Source: Pseudobutyrivibrio sp. (lineage in GTDB: Bacteria > Bacillota > Clostridia > Lachnospirales > Lachnospiraceae). Taken from it: a stretch of 64,000 bases of DNA. Of the stretch, positions 16,177 to 24,170 are shown piece after piece. The position numbers and the translations under genes are program-made. The notes under the pieces were generated by a model. The model was not told the origin of the DNA and did no database searches. It saw only the letters and a program-made list of their open reading frames with translations. The stretch is taken from assembly GCF_017471675.1 (NCBI RefSeq), contig NZ_JAFUSK010000062.1, positions 1-64,000 of the forward strand. The letters are read 5' to 3'. Numbering within the stretch: position 1 is the first letter of the stretch; every line of letters begins with the position of its first letter.

Positions 16177-17323
16177 TAGTCTCTCCTTTGACATATTTCT
16201 CCAAAGTTTCAACACTATCCCTAATTCTAGTCTCTCGCAATTCAGGAATTCCTATTCCTACTGAGTATATTAGGAACAAGAATCTAATATTCCCCAACAT
16301 CTCTATTTGTTTTAGTACTGAATTATATTCTTCATAAGGTAAATAATTATAATAATTTCTCACCGTACTATAAAATAGCTGACTTGAAGTATCCTTGTTT
16401 ATTCCTAAAAACTTTTCAGTATTATTAGGTTCATGTTTATTAAATAAAATATATGTCATATAAAGTCCTGCAAACTCAAAAATAGGATTTCCTACACTGA
16501 GGGTTTCCATATCTATTAAAACTATCTCTTCATCAGAAATCATCAGATTCTTTAATTGAATATCCCCATGTATAACAGAGTACATATCAGCTATCTTATT
16601 TAAATCTTCAAAAAGTTTATAATACACCTCATCTGATAATACATTCTTTACAGCTTTGAGCTGTTCTAGATACATATCTTTTATCTTTGGAAAAATATTA
16701 TCCTTTGTCTCCACCGAATGAATACTTTTTATGAACTCTGCATATTTCTTATAAAACTCTTCTGCTTGATTTAAATGACGTAAAAAATACTCATTACAAT
16801 TTGTGGATTTAATCAATTCAAAGACTGCGCCATATTTATCGCCAACCTTTACAATATCAAAAGGTATAGCTGTGGGTATTCCTAGCAAAAAAGCATCCTT
16901 CGCTTTTGCTACTTCTATTTCTATATTGCATAAATCTTCTAAATTATAAACCTTTACAATGGTATCACTATCAATTCGATATACTGTTCCCATTGCACCT
17001 TCACCTATTTTTTCATATCCTTCAATTGCTAATTGTCTCATTGGTCGCTTGATTTTTATTATTTTTGAGAATCCTGTCATCTCAAATATTTCATATATAG
17101 CCGATGAAACATTAACAACCATAATATCATTATCCTTCTTAAGCTTTAAAAGCAAACGAAGACCTGCACTTGATATATATTCAAGTTTTTCTGCATCAAA
17201 AGCATACTCTGTTCTATCTCCTATTAAGTTTCTAATTTCCACTTCTAATGCATCCACATTATCAGAACTGATTCGCCCTTTAAGACAAATATATAAAATA
17301 TCATTTTCTATATATTTTTCCAT
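16166..17323 (-). CDS. STAS domain fused to an APH-like kinase
   Basis: A 385-residue protein from ATG 17323, chosen for GGAGG 5 bases upstream. Residues 1-92 are a STAS domain of anti-sigma antagonist type with the conserved LEYISSAGLRLL (48-59), where Ser51 or Ser52 is the expected phosphorylation site. From about 102 a kinase-like domain follows: glycine loop GEGAMGTVY (107-115), HGDIQLKN (252-259) and LIDMET (269-274). It is paralogous to the next gene. A phospho-switched STAS module joined to a kinase, encoded with a transporter carrying the matching HATPase, implies a self-contained signalling unit. No sigma factor gene is adjacent. Confidence 0.85.
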   Translation of the reverse strand: MEKYIENDILYICLKGRISSDNVDALEVEIRNLIGDRTEYAFDAEKLEYISSAGLRLLLKLKKDNDIMVVNVSSAIYEIFEMTGFSKIIKIKRPMRQLAIEGYEKIGEGAMGTVYRIDSDTIVKVYNLEDLCNIEIEVAKAKDAFLLGIPTAIPFDIVKVGDKYGAVFELIKSTNCNEYFLRHLNQAEEFYKKYAEFIKSIHSVETKDNIFPKIKDMYLEQLKAVKNVLSDEVYYKLFEDLNKIADMYSVIHGDIQLKNLMISDEEIVLIDMETLSVGNPIFEFAGLYMTYILFNKHEPNNTEKFLGINKDTSSQLFYSTVRNYYNYLPYEEYNSVLKQIEMLGNIRFLFLIYSVGIGIPELRETRIRDSVETLEKYVKGETNGF

Positions 17324-17450
17324 AAAGCCTCCGTTTGCTTTCATTAAAATCTAAAATATTATTTCTAACTATAAGTTGTCATAGTTGAAGACTTTTATAT
17401 TTTAAATAAAATGTATTTCAGAACTGTGAAAAATAGATGCTTTCAATATT

Positions 17451-17502
17451 AAAAAAATGACTTCTTGTGGGCTACTTAAGGAAAAATCCCACAAGAGGTC
17501 AT
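17451..17502 (-). terminator. Intrinsic terminator after the secreted Ig-like protein gene
   Basis: Arms of 15 bp (17457-17471 and 17488-17502, one G-U pair) are followed on the minus strand by seven U residues. It lies 24 bases after the gene stop. Confidence 0.88.
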
Positions 17503-17525
17503 AATATATTAAATGTTTTTTACTA

Positions 17526-19592
17526 CTAGAAGAACCAAAACCATGACCAAAGACTGTTATACCAGCAGCCATAATTCCAGCCATAATCATAATATCCATA
17601 GTTCATAGGATACCATACTGAATTTCTATAAGAGTGCTTTCTAATAGGAGCATTGTCCTCAACAACATACTTGTCTAAGTCTGGACAAATTCCATCAGAA
17701 TCACCTGTTCCATGCCAATAGTTTGGACTGGTTGTTTCACCTGTTCCTGCAATGCATTTTCCAGTCACAAGATTTCTGTCTGTTCTATATGAAAGTGTGA
17801 TATTGCCGTTGATTGGAGCTGTCTCCTTATCAAAGCTGTATCCACCTTCAAGGTATGCACGATCTGTATCAATCTTGCCTTTACCAGACACTGCTGCACC
17901 GCCTCCAATAATCTCGCGGTTGCCTGTAAGATTCATACCAAATCCACCAACAGCAATAACTTTGCCATCGCCATAGATTGTTCCATTGTTAAGAGTAATG
18001 GCATCACCACCCATAGATGAAAGCTGTGATTCACCACCACCAAATACTGCAAGCACAGAACCATCTGGAACAATGAGCTTACCTCTAATTGAAAGCCCCT
18101 TCTGACCTACACCATAGTTTGCAGCTTCATCGCCCTTGATATAAACATTTCCTTTGATTGAAACAGTGCCATCCACAACTACAACCGGATTACTATTGTT
18201 TCTATTAATATCATCTCTTCCGGAGAAATTTGTATGAGAAAGGATTCTTGCATTTTCAAGTGTAGAACCATTCATCATTCTAAGCTGCCCATTAATAGCT
18301 GAGCCAAATGTGAAGCCTGCATCCTCTCCATAATCAATATAATCAGCAGAGAATGTACCACCATTTTTCACCTCAACAATTCCTTCAAGTGTTGACTGGC
18401 GAATAGAAAGCTTAGCACCTCTTTCAACAACAATCTTTACTCCACTGTGAACGCGCATGTTAACCATTGTTAGATTGCAGCCTGCTGGAATAACTAGAGT
18501 CTGACCAGGCTGTTCACCATTGCTAAGTGAGATTGCCGTTCCAAGCTCTGCATAGGTTCCAGTTGTATGACTTCCATACCATGCCTTAATATCCTTAGGA
18601 ACTGTTACCACGTCAGCACCTAAATCTGGAATATACCAAGGTACCTGGTCATAGATATATTTACCATCACTGGTCTTAGTAGCACGGTCATAGTTTAAAA
18701 CATCTACAAGCTTTCCATTTTGCTCATATACATTGAATTCTACTGGATTACTAACAGCTACACGATTCTTTTCATCTGTAAACTGAACATATACCTGATA
18801 GGTGCCTGCCTGCTGTGGCTTTCCAGTAACTGCTATTGTTCCATCCCAAACATTATAGTTCATCTCAACACCAGGACATTCTGGCTCAACTACAATCTTT
18901 GTTTTACTAAGGTCTGGATTAATATGCACGGCGTCTTCTGCAGTTTCGAAATAGCTTAATGAATGCCATGCGTCTTCTGAAACAGCCTCTCTTGCCACTT
19001 CCTTTTCAACTAAAGCAGCCTCAAGCTTCACTGTATTTCCTTCAGGTGCTTTATATGAAATACCTGTAGCACTTGAAACACCGTCGATATCTTCCTCGCC
19101 CACCATCTTGTGTTCAAATTGGCCTACTAATCTAATAAAAAGATTCTTAGTATCTTCTTCAGCCACAGGCTCTTCTGTGATAGGCTCCTCTGGCTCTGTG
19201 CCAGGATTAACAGTCACTGTAAAGGTTTCATCATATGACCAAAAACCATGATAATCTGCTTTTAGGCTAACAGTAGCTGTTCCGGCACCTATTGCCTTTA
19301 TCTCAGCTTTAGTAATCTTGTCCCAGGAATTTCCATCATCAGTAGATTCGATACTTACAATTCCATCCTGGTCTACAGACCATTCCAGCTGGTAGTCACT
19401 GTACCCGTAGGCACGTTCTCCCTGAAGAGTTGCAGTGTCTCCAATTTCAAGAGTAATTGTCTCCCTGTTTTTTATTACTCCTCTCTCCTCAGCATAAGCT
19501 GAAATTGCATTTTGTGGGATAAAGCTTAGCATAGATACTATCCCAAGAACCGATAAACTAACTTTGAGTAGCTTTAATACTCCTTTTTTCAT
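17526..19592 (-). CDS. Large secreted protein: Ig-like domains plus beta-helix and aromatic tail
   Basis: A 688-residue protein with a Sec signal peptide (cleavage probably after AYA, near 34). A bacterial Ig-like BIG_2 module follows (about 40-130, ending FTVTVNPG), then a Glu/Pro linker, a second Ig/cadherin-like module (about 230-290), and a repetitive beta-helix-like part (about 320-630) with short IKGNVYIKG-type strands. The last 25 residues are rich in Trp, Tyr and Phe and end SLWSWFWFF. There is no LPXTG or SLH anchor, so the aromatic tail may anchor or bind carbohydrate. Function unknown, probably surface-exposed. Confidence 0.72.
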   Translation of the reverse strand: MKKGVLKLLKVSLSVLGIVSMLSFIPQNAISAYAEERGVIKNRETITLEIGDTATLQGERAYGYSDYQLEWSVDQDGIVSIESTDDGNSWDKITKAEIKAIGAGTATVSLKADYHGFWSYDETFTVTVNPGTEPEEPITEEPVAEEDTKNLFIRLVGQFEHKMVGEEDIDGVSSATGISYKAPEGNTVKLEAALVEKEVAREAVSEDAWHSLSYFETAEDAVHINPDLSKTKIVVEPECPGVEMNYNVWDGTIAVTGKPQQAGTYQVYVQFTDEKNRVAVSNPVEFNVYEQNGKLVDVLNYDRATKTSDGKYIYDQVPWYIPDLGADVVTVPKDIKAWYGSHTTGTYAELGTAISLSNGEQPGQTLVIPAGCNLTMVNMRVHSGVKIVVERGAKLSIRQSTLEGIVEVKNGGTFSADYIDYGEDAGFTFGSAINGQLRMMNGSTLENARILSHTNFSGRDDINRNNSNPVVVVDGTVSIKGNVYIKGDEAANYGVGQKGLSIRGKLIVPDGSVLAVFGGGESQLSSMGGDAITLNNGTIYGDGKVIAVGGFGMNLTGNREIIGGGAAVSGKGKIDTDRAYLEGGYSFDKETAPINGNITLSYRTDRNLVTGKCIAGTGETTSPNYWHGTGDSDGICPDLDKYVVEDNAPIRKHSYRNSVWYPMNYGYYDYGWNYGCWYNSLWSWFWFF

Positions 19593-19657
19593 ATATATCC
19601 TCTCTTTTGCGCAATATATTTACCACATTTTCCCATATGTAGTATACGCAAACCTAT

Positions 19658-19673
19658 GTTAGTTTATAATAAC
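19658..19673. promoter_or_regulatory. Imperfect GTTAG-N6-CTAAC-like site
   Basis: GTTAGTTTATAATAAC matches nine of the ten conserved positions of the palindrome family and lies 66-81 bases upstream of the secreted-protein gene. The spacer 19593-19854 otherwise shows only AT-rich promoter-like sequence for two divergent genes. Confidence 0.3.
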
Positions 19674-19854
19674 TAATTCTAGTTAGCAATAGCTTCTTAA
19701 AAGAAAATTAAACAAACTAAAAAGCATTAAATATCTTTCCCAATAATATAATGGAAATTAGGATCATCCACTCCAATTAATTCTTTCATCATAAAAAATA
19801 CGCATTTATATATTATTATGAAAGTGTGTAGTCTATTATTTATGAGGGATTACT

Positions 19855-21387
19855 ATGGCAAAAAGAAAAGGTCTAAAGAAAAAACTAATAAGCTTATATG
19901 TATTACTAGTTATATCAGTGTCCATATTGACGGGAATTAGTTCTTACACCATTCAGATGAGCGTTTACATGGCTCAATATGAGGAAAAATTACAAAACAC
20001 TGTGGCCTACTTAGCTGATGTCCTGGCTGAGCAGGGCGATGAATTCATTGCATTCCAGGAATTATTCTTAGAAGTATCCGATAATGTATATGTTCCTATG
20101 GATTATGACGGTGACTATATTGACGCCAAAAACGAATTCTACGATAAATTCAGCACGGAATATCCTGGCAAAGTTATTGGAAAAGATGTAGCTTACTCAG
20201 ATTTATCTGAAGAATTAAAAGTATTATTTGTGACTTACAAACACAAATATCTATATCATATTTTCCAATCTACATCAAAAAAATATGACATAATATATAC
20301 ATACTACATGGTCCCTGCTGGCGATTACTATATGTATTATATACTTGATCCTGTACCTAGCTCCCAGGTAATAGATGGCACAGAGTACATGATATTAAAT
20401 GACAAAGTGCCTGAACCTATCGAAGAACACGAGCATATGTGGGCTGCTTGGGACACTGGAGAGTTTACCCCAGGCTTCGACGAATATGATAACCAGTATG
20501 GTAAAACCTATGCCTGCTATTATCCTCTGTGGATGGATGGTAAAAAGATGGGTGTTGTTGGTGCCGATATTGAGATTGCCACTGTTAATAAAATTATCGT
20601 CGAAAATACCATACGCCAGATTTTATACATGGCCCTCCTTGTCAGTGTCTTCGGCGGACTATTAACATTTTTACTTCACAAATTCTATATTGAACGTTTG
20701 CTAAAACTTGAAAAGGCCATTGAAGATTTCGCCCTCACAAAGGATTTATCAATTGCTAAAAAGATAAAAAATGAAATAAATGGCACTGATGAAATACATG
20801 ATTTAGCTGATGAAACTTCAAACATGATAGAATCTATTTGTGAATATGTAGATAGCCTTTCAGAGGCTAACGAAAAGATTAGATTCGCCAATGAGCTTGC
20901 TAATAAAGATACCTTAACCGGCATTAGAAACAAAACCGCCTACGACAATGAAGTACAAAAGATAGAATTCCAAATTGCCCAAGAGAATTTCGATAAGTTT
21001 GGAATCGCCATGGTAGATTTAAACTACCTAAAGCTTATCAATGATAACTTCGGTCATGACAAAGGTAACATTGCAATTAAAAAGATATGTAATATTGTCT
21101 GCGTAACCTTTAAACACTCTCCTGTCTTTAGGATTGGTGGTGATGAATTTGTTGTTATTCTTGAAAATGAAGATTACGACAACATCCATACCCTAATTAA
21201 ACAGTTTAGAGACACTCTTAATGATATATCAAAGGATGAAACTTTAGAACCATGGGAAAAGGTATCCGCTGCCATTGGATGGACCATCTTTGATAAGCAA
21301 ACAGATTTGGGCGTACAAAATGTGTTTAAACGAGCCGACAATCTTATGTACGAAGATAAAAAGAATATGAAAGCAACTAGAAATTAA
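19855..21387 (+). CDS. Membrane diguanylate cyclase with extracellular Cache-like sensor
   Basis: A 510-residue protein. A membrane span at about 10-30 and another at about 252-275 enclose an extracellular sensor of Cache type (about 35-250). A HAMP-like linker and coiled coil lead to a GGDEF domain (about 345-505). The active-site GGDEF is at 428-432, with KDTLTGIRNK and LKLINDNFGHDKGN present, so c-di-GMP synthesis is likely. The RxxD inhibitory site expected five residues before GGDEF is absent, so product inhibition at that site is not expected. Transcribed divergently from the secreted protein; a strong terminator follows. Confidence 0.9.
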   Translation: MAKRKGLKKKLISLYVLLVISVSILTGISSYTIQMSVYMAQYEEKLQNTVAYLADVLAEQGDEFIAFQELFLEVSDNVYVPMDYDGDYIDAKNEFYDKFSTEYPGKVIGKDVAYSDLSEELKVLFVTYKHKYLYHIFQSTSKKYDIIYTYYMVPAGDYYMYYILDPVPSSQVIDGTEYMILNDKVPEPIEEHEHMWAAWDTGEFTPGFDEYDNQYGKTYACYYPLWMDGKKMGVVGADIEIATVNKIIVENTIRQILYMALLVSVFGGLLTFLLHKFYIERLLKLEKAIEDFALTKDLSIAKKIKNEINGTDEIHDLADETSNMIESICEYVDSLSEANEKIRFANELANKDTLTGIRNKTAYDNEVQKIEFQIAQENFDKFGIAMVDLNYLKLINDNFGHDKGNIAIKKICNIVCVTFKHSPVFRIGGDEFVVILENEDYDNIHTLIKQFRDTLNDISKDETLEPWEKVSAAIGWTIFDKQTDLGVQNVFKRADNLMYEDKKNMKATRN

Positions 21388-21395
21388 ATTAGTAA

Positions 21396-21417
21396 AAGGG
21401 CTGCCTCGGCAGCCCTT
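21396..21417 (+). terminator. Intrinsic terminator after the GGDEF gene
   Basis: AAGGGCTGC pairs with GCAGCCCTT around a CTCG tetraloop, 9 bases after the stop codon. Only a weak U-rich tract follows. Confidence 0.8.
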
Positions 21418-21419
21418 AA

Positions 21420-21466
21420 CTTTATTCTACATCCTGCAACGCAGCGAAGTCTTCCTCGCCTGTTCT
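21420..21466 (-). pseudogene. Remnant of an Amt-PII 3' end
   Basis: The minus strand encodes RTGEEDFAALQDVE and a stop, identical in protein to the last 14 residues of the Amt-PII fusion gene (30103-31848). The 47-base match to 30101-30147 has three differences, all synonymous third positions. A stop upstream of the frame leaves no gene body. This is a relic of a second, diverged copy. Confidence 0.75.
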
Positions 21467-21485
21467 TTTTAAACTAGATTATTTA

Positions 21486-22634
21486 CTATGCCATAATCAT
21501 TCTAAACATCTCAATTACCTGCTCCTTTGTAGCCTCGCGTGGGTTACCTGGGTAGCAAGCATCGTTAAGAGCATCTGTTGCAAGCTGCTCTAAATCTTCT
21601 TCCTTAATCTTATCAAGAGTTGTTGGGATTCCAACATCCTCAGATAACTTCTTTACAGCTGCAATAGCTGCATCACGATATTCATCCTGAGTCATGTTAT
21701 CAACACCTTCAACTCCCATAGCTCTAGCAACCTCGCGGAGTCTCTCACCTGTGTACTCACGGTTAAACTCCATAGAGATTGGAAGGAACATAGCACATGC
21801 AACACCGTGTGGTGTATCGTAATGTGCAGAAAGTGTGTGAGCCATTGCGTGGTCAATACCAAGACCTACATTTGAGAATCCCATACCAGCAATGTACTGA
21901 CCAAGAGCCATTCCCTCGCGGCCCTCTTTCTTATTCTCTACTGCATCACGGAGATTCTTAGAGATAAGACGGATAGCCTCAAGATGGAACATATCTGTCA
22001 TTTCCCATGCAGCCTTTGTTGTATATCCTTCGATTGCGTGTGTAAGAGCATCCATACCTGTAGCTGCTGTAAGGCCCTTTGGCATTGATGACATCATCTC
22101 TGGGTCAACAACTGCAACGATAGGCATATCATGTGTATCGACACATACAAACTTTCTTTCCTTTTCTACATCAGTGATTACATAATTGATTGTAACCTCT
22201 GCTGCTGTACCAGCTGTTGTTGGAACTGCAATGATTGGTACACAAGGATTCTTTGTAGGTGCAACACCTTCAAGTGAACGAACATCTGCAAACTCTGGGT
22301 TTGTGATGATAATACCGATTGCCTTTGATGTGTCCATAGAAGAACCACCACCGATTGCTACGATGCAGTCAGCACCAGACTTCTTGAAAGCCTCTACACC
22401 ATTCTTTACGTTTTCGATTGTTGGATTAGGCTTAATATCTGAATATACCTCATAAGGAATATTTGCCTTATCAAGCAAATCTGTAACCTTTCCTGTTACA
22501 CCAAATTTAATAAGGTCTGGATCAGAAGCAACAAATGCCTTCTTGAATCCGTTTCCATTGATTTCATTAACTACTTCTTGGATAGCTCCAGCACCATGAT
22601 AAGATGTTGGATTAAGAGAAATTCTGTTTGCCAT
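21486..22634 (-). CDS. fucO: Lactaldehyde reductase (iron-containing alcohol dehydrogenase)
   Basis: A 382-residue group III metal-dependent alcohol dehydrogenase. Resemblance to E. coli FucO is strong from the N-terminus MANRISLNPTSYHG through NPEFADVRSLEG, TTAGTAAEVTINYVITD and NPREAT. The nucleotide motif GGGSSMD and metal ligands (Asp and His in the GMDALTHAIEGY region, His in DHAMAH and DTPHG) are present. It reduces L-lactaldehyde from the aldolase step to 1,2-propanediol with NADH, re-oxidising cofactor in anaerobic rhamnose or fucose use. It lies near the rha operon but is separately transcribed, behind a TetR gene. Confidence 0.93.
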   Translation of the reverse strand: MANRISLNPTSYHGAGAIQEVVNEINGNGFKKAFVASDPDLIKFGVTGKVTDLLDKANIPYEVYSDIKPNPTIENVKNGVEAFKKSGADCIVAIGGGSSMDTSKAIGIIITNPEFADVRSLEGVAPTKNPCVPIIAVPTTAGTAAEVTINYVITDVEKERKFVCVDTHDMPIVAVVDPEMMSSMPKGLTAATGMDALTHAIEGYTTKAAWEMTDMFHLEAIRLISKNLRDAVENKKEGREGMALGQYIAGMGFSNVGLGIDHAMAHTLSAHYDTPHGVACAMFLPISMEFNREYTGERLREVARAMGVEGVDNMTQDEYRDAAIAAVKKLSEDVGIPTTLDKIKEEDLEQLATDALNDACYPGNPREATKEQVIEMFRMIMA

Positions 22635-22672
22635 TATTCTACACTCCTTTTCTTCCTAAAAAACTTCGTGTT

Positions 22673-22718
22673 AAAAAATTAACACCCTACAATGATAATT
22701 TTATCATCATAGGGTGTT
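22673..22718 (-). terminator. Hairpin between TetR and fucO genes
   Basis: AACACCCTA and TAGGGTGTT (22681-22689, 22710-22718) pair around an AT-rich inner stem, with six U residues on the minus strand (22673-22678). It terminates the tetR transcript. If fucO is transcribed from further upstream it would act as an attenuator. Confidence 0.75.
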
Positions 22719-22727
22719 TGAATATAA

Positions 22728-22751
22728 GTTACAAATGTGTGTATGTGTAAC
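22728..22751. promoter_or_regulatory. Inverted repeat GTTACA-N12-TGTAAC, candidate TetR operator
   Basis: Perfect 6-bp arms form a 24-bp imperfect palindrome just downstream of the tetR stop and upstream of fucO. TetR-family operators commonly have this size. Assignment is by position only. Confidence 0.35.
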
Positions 22752-22792
22752 ATTTTATAAATTTCTAATAAACCTTATAAATACGGCCGTTG

Positions 22793-23344
22793 TCAGACTA
22801 ATTTTATTTTAGCAAAGAGGCCGTGTAACATTTCTGGCATCGCATCTATCATCAAATCAGCAAGCTCTTCCTCAGTCTCTTTCATACCCTTCATGAGCCA
22901 CTGTACAGTCATGTAGATAGATGCCTGGCAATACATTTCCAGCAACTTTCTCATGTGCTTATCAAGATTTTCACCAGTCTTTTTCCTGATTAAATCACAA
23001 TAAAACTCGTAGATCATGATAAAGTCATGGTCCTTGAGATTGTTCTGGTCGTCCCCTTTGAAGCCTGCTGTAAAAAAAAGTCTCTCCTGCTTTATATATG
23101 CAAACTTTTTGATTAGTCCCTCACGAATGGTTTCACCTTGGCCCATCTCCTTGAAGGATTGTTCCAATAGGCAATCAAAATACCAGTTAATCAGGTCATA
23201 TTTGTCGATAAAGTTGCGATAGAAACTTTGTCTTGAAACACCACACACATCCACTATCTGTTTGACAGTGATGTTTTCCACTGATGTTGTTTTCATACAG
23301 GTTTTCATAGCTTCCGCCAGCTTGTATTTAATGTCTGATTTCAT
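22793..23344 (-). CDS. TetR-family regulator (DhaS-like)
   Basis: A 183-residue protein. The N-terminal HTH (about 20-45) reads ITVKQIVDVCGVSRQSFYRNF, with the conserved SRQSFYRNF recognition helix and the DKYDLINWYF that follows in DhaS-type members. The C-terminal helical domain (50-183) would bind ligand or a partner. It lies 23 bases after the Uma2-type gene and upstream of fucO. Its target may be fucO, given the palindrome at 22728; that is inference. Confidence 0.85.
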   Translation of the reverse strand: MKSDIKYKLAEAMKTCMKTTSVENITVKQIVDVCGVSRQSFYRNFIDKYDLINWYFDCLLEQSFKEMGQGETIREGLIKKFAYIKQERLFFTAGFKGDDQNNLKDHDFIMIYEFYCDLIRKKTGENLDKHMRKLLEMYCQASIYMTVQWLMKGMKETEEELADLMIDAMPEMLHGLFAKIKLV

Positions 23345-23367
23345 GATGTTCAGCCCTTCCAGACTTC

Positions 23368-23913
23368 TTACATATATTCTGACAAGTCAATGACAAGCCC
23401 ATCATAGGATGATACCTTCATTGCCTCAGGATGTAGATATGTTTCAGGTATAAAATCTTCTTTTGCAAGATATTTGGTAACAATCTTTTTTTGCAAATCA
23501 ACAATCCAATACTCCTCTACACCTATGTTTCTATAGATAATCATCTTATCACCATAATCATTTTTTTGCGTGCTAGGTGAAGTAACCTCAACAACAAATT
23601 TAGGAGCTGTATGGATACCATTATCCTTTATTCCTTCTTTATCGCAAACTACCATAACATCAGGCAAAAAGAAGTTACTAGCATCCTCTTCATTTAGCAA
23701 TTCATTACAATATAAAGCCACATTTTCTTGGAAAACTTTGCATGAACCACCATTCGAAGCTATATGATTTCTAAGCGCCATCGCTATATCTGAAACAGCT
23801 GAATTGTGGCTAACAGATGTTTTATCTTCAATAACAAGATTTCCATTTATCAATTCTGCATGTTTTTCCATTGCCTCAACATCTGACAATACATAATTAT
23901 GCTGTGTATTCAC
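23368..23913 (-). CDS. Uma2-family (DUF820) PD-(D/E)XK nuclease-like protein
   Basis: A 181-residue protein beginning at GTG 23913, with AGGAGG six bases upstream. The nuclease-fold signature is clear: FFLPDVMVVCD (about 98-108), then PKFVVEVTSPST (about 121-132) and EEYWIVDLQ. The Asp and Glu correspond to PD and the ExK-like positions; the lysine may come from the KNDYGDKM region. The family is very common in cyanobacteria and gut Firmicutes. Its role is unsettled, and proposals tie it to mobile elements. It probably shares a transcript with tetR. Confidence 0.82.
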   Translation of the reverse strand: MNTQHNYVLSDVEAMEKHAELINGNLVIEDKTSVSHNSAVSDIAMALRNHIASNGGSCKVFQENVALYCNELLNEEDASNFFLPDVMVVCDKEGIKDNGIHTAPKFVVEVTSPSTQKNDYGDKMIIYRNIGVEEYWIVDLQKKIVTKYLAKEDFIPETYLHPEAMKVSSYDGLVIDLSEYM

Positions 23914-23975
23914 TACTGCCTCCTAAACTCAAACCATCAATAACCTATAAATCAATTATAAAAAATAAAAAATAA

Positions 23976-24103
23976 TTCCACAACATCATTTTTCTTCCAC
24001 AACTTTCCACAACTTTCCACAACTTCATTTTCCTTCCACAACTTTCCACAACTTTCCACAACTTCATTTTCCTTCCACAACTTTCCACAACTTTCCATAA
24101 CTC
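23976..24103. repeat. Tandem array of TTCCACAACT (10 bp) within 39-bp higher-order units
   Basis: Three TTCCACAACT units plus a TCATTTTCC spacer make a 39-bp unit. It appears at 23995-24033 and 24034-24072, then partly again, with a degenerate copy before it. The spacer 23914-24166 contains nothing else gene-like. Related pieces occur at 25082-25090, 25216-25238 and 30072-30081. Confidence 0.9.
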
Positions 24104-24127
24104 CACGTTAGATTTACTTATAACTAA

Positions 24128-24170
24128 ATAAAAGCTGCTGGAACCCCTAAAGATTCCAGCAAGCTTTTAT
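24128..24170 (-). terminator. Terminator after the patatin gene
   Basis: TTCCAGCAAGCTTTTAT (24154-24170) pairs with ATAAAAGCTGCTGGAA with one bulge; the stem contains the gene stop. The same hairpin sequence recurs after rhaB. Confidence 0.8.

Noticed and set aside
23995..24103. TTCCACA-rich array as DnaA boxes or a replication origin
   Set aside because: CTTTCCACA differs from TTATCCACA at two positions in each copy, no dnaA, dnaN or AT-rich unwinding region with origin genes is nearby, and the units look like local slippage.
23976..24103. CRISPR array
   Set aside because: Units are 10 and 39 bp with no unique spacers of constant length, and no cas genes exist in the window.
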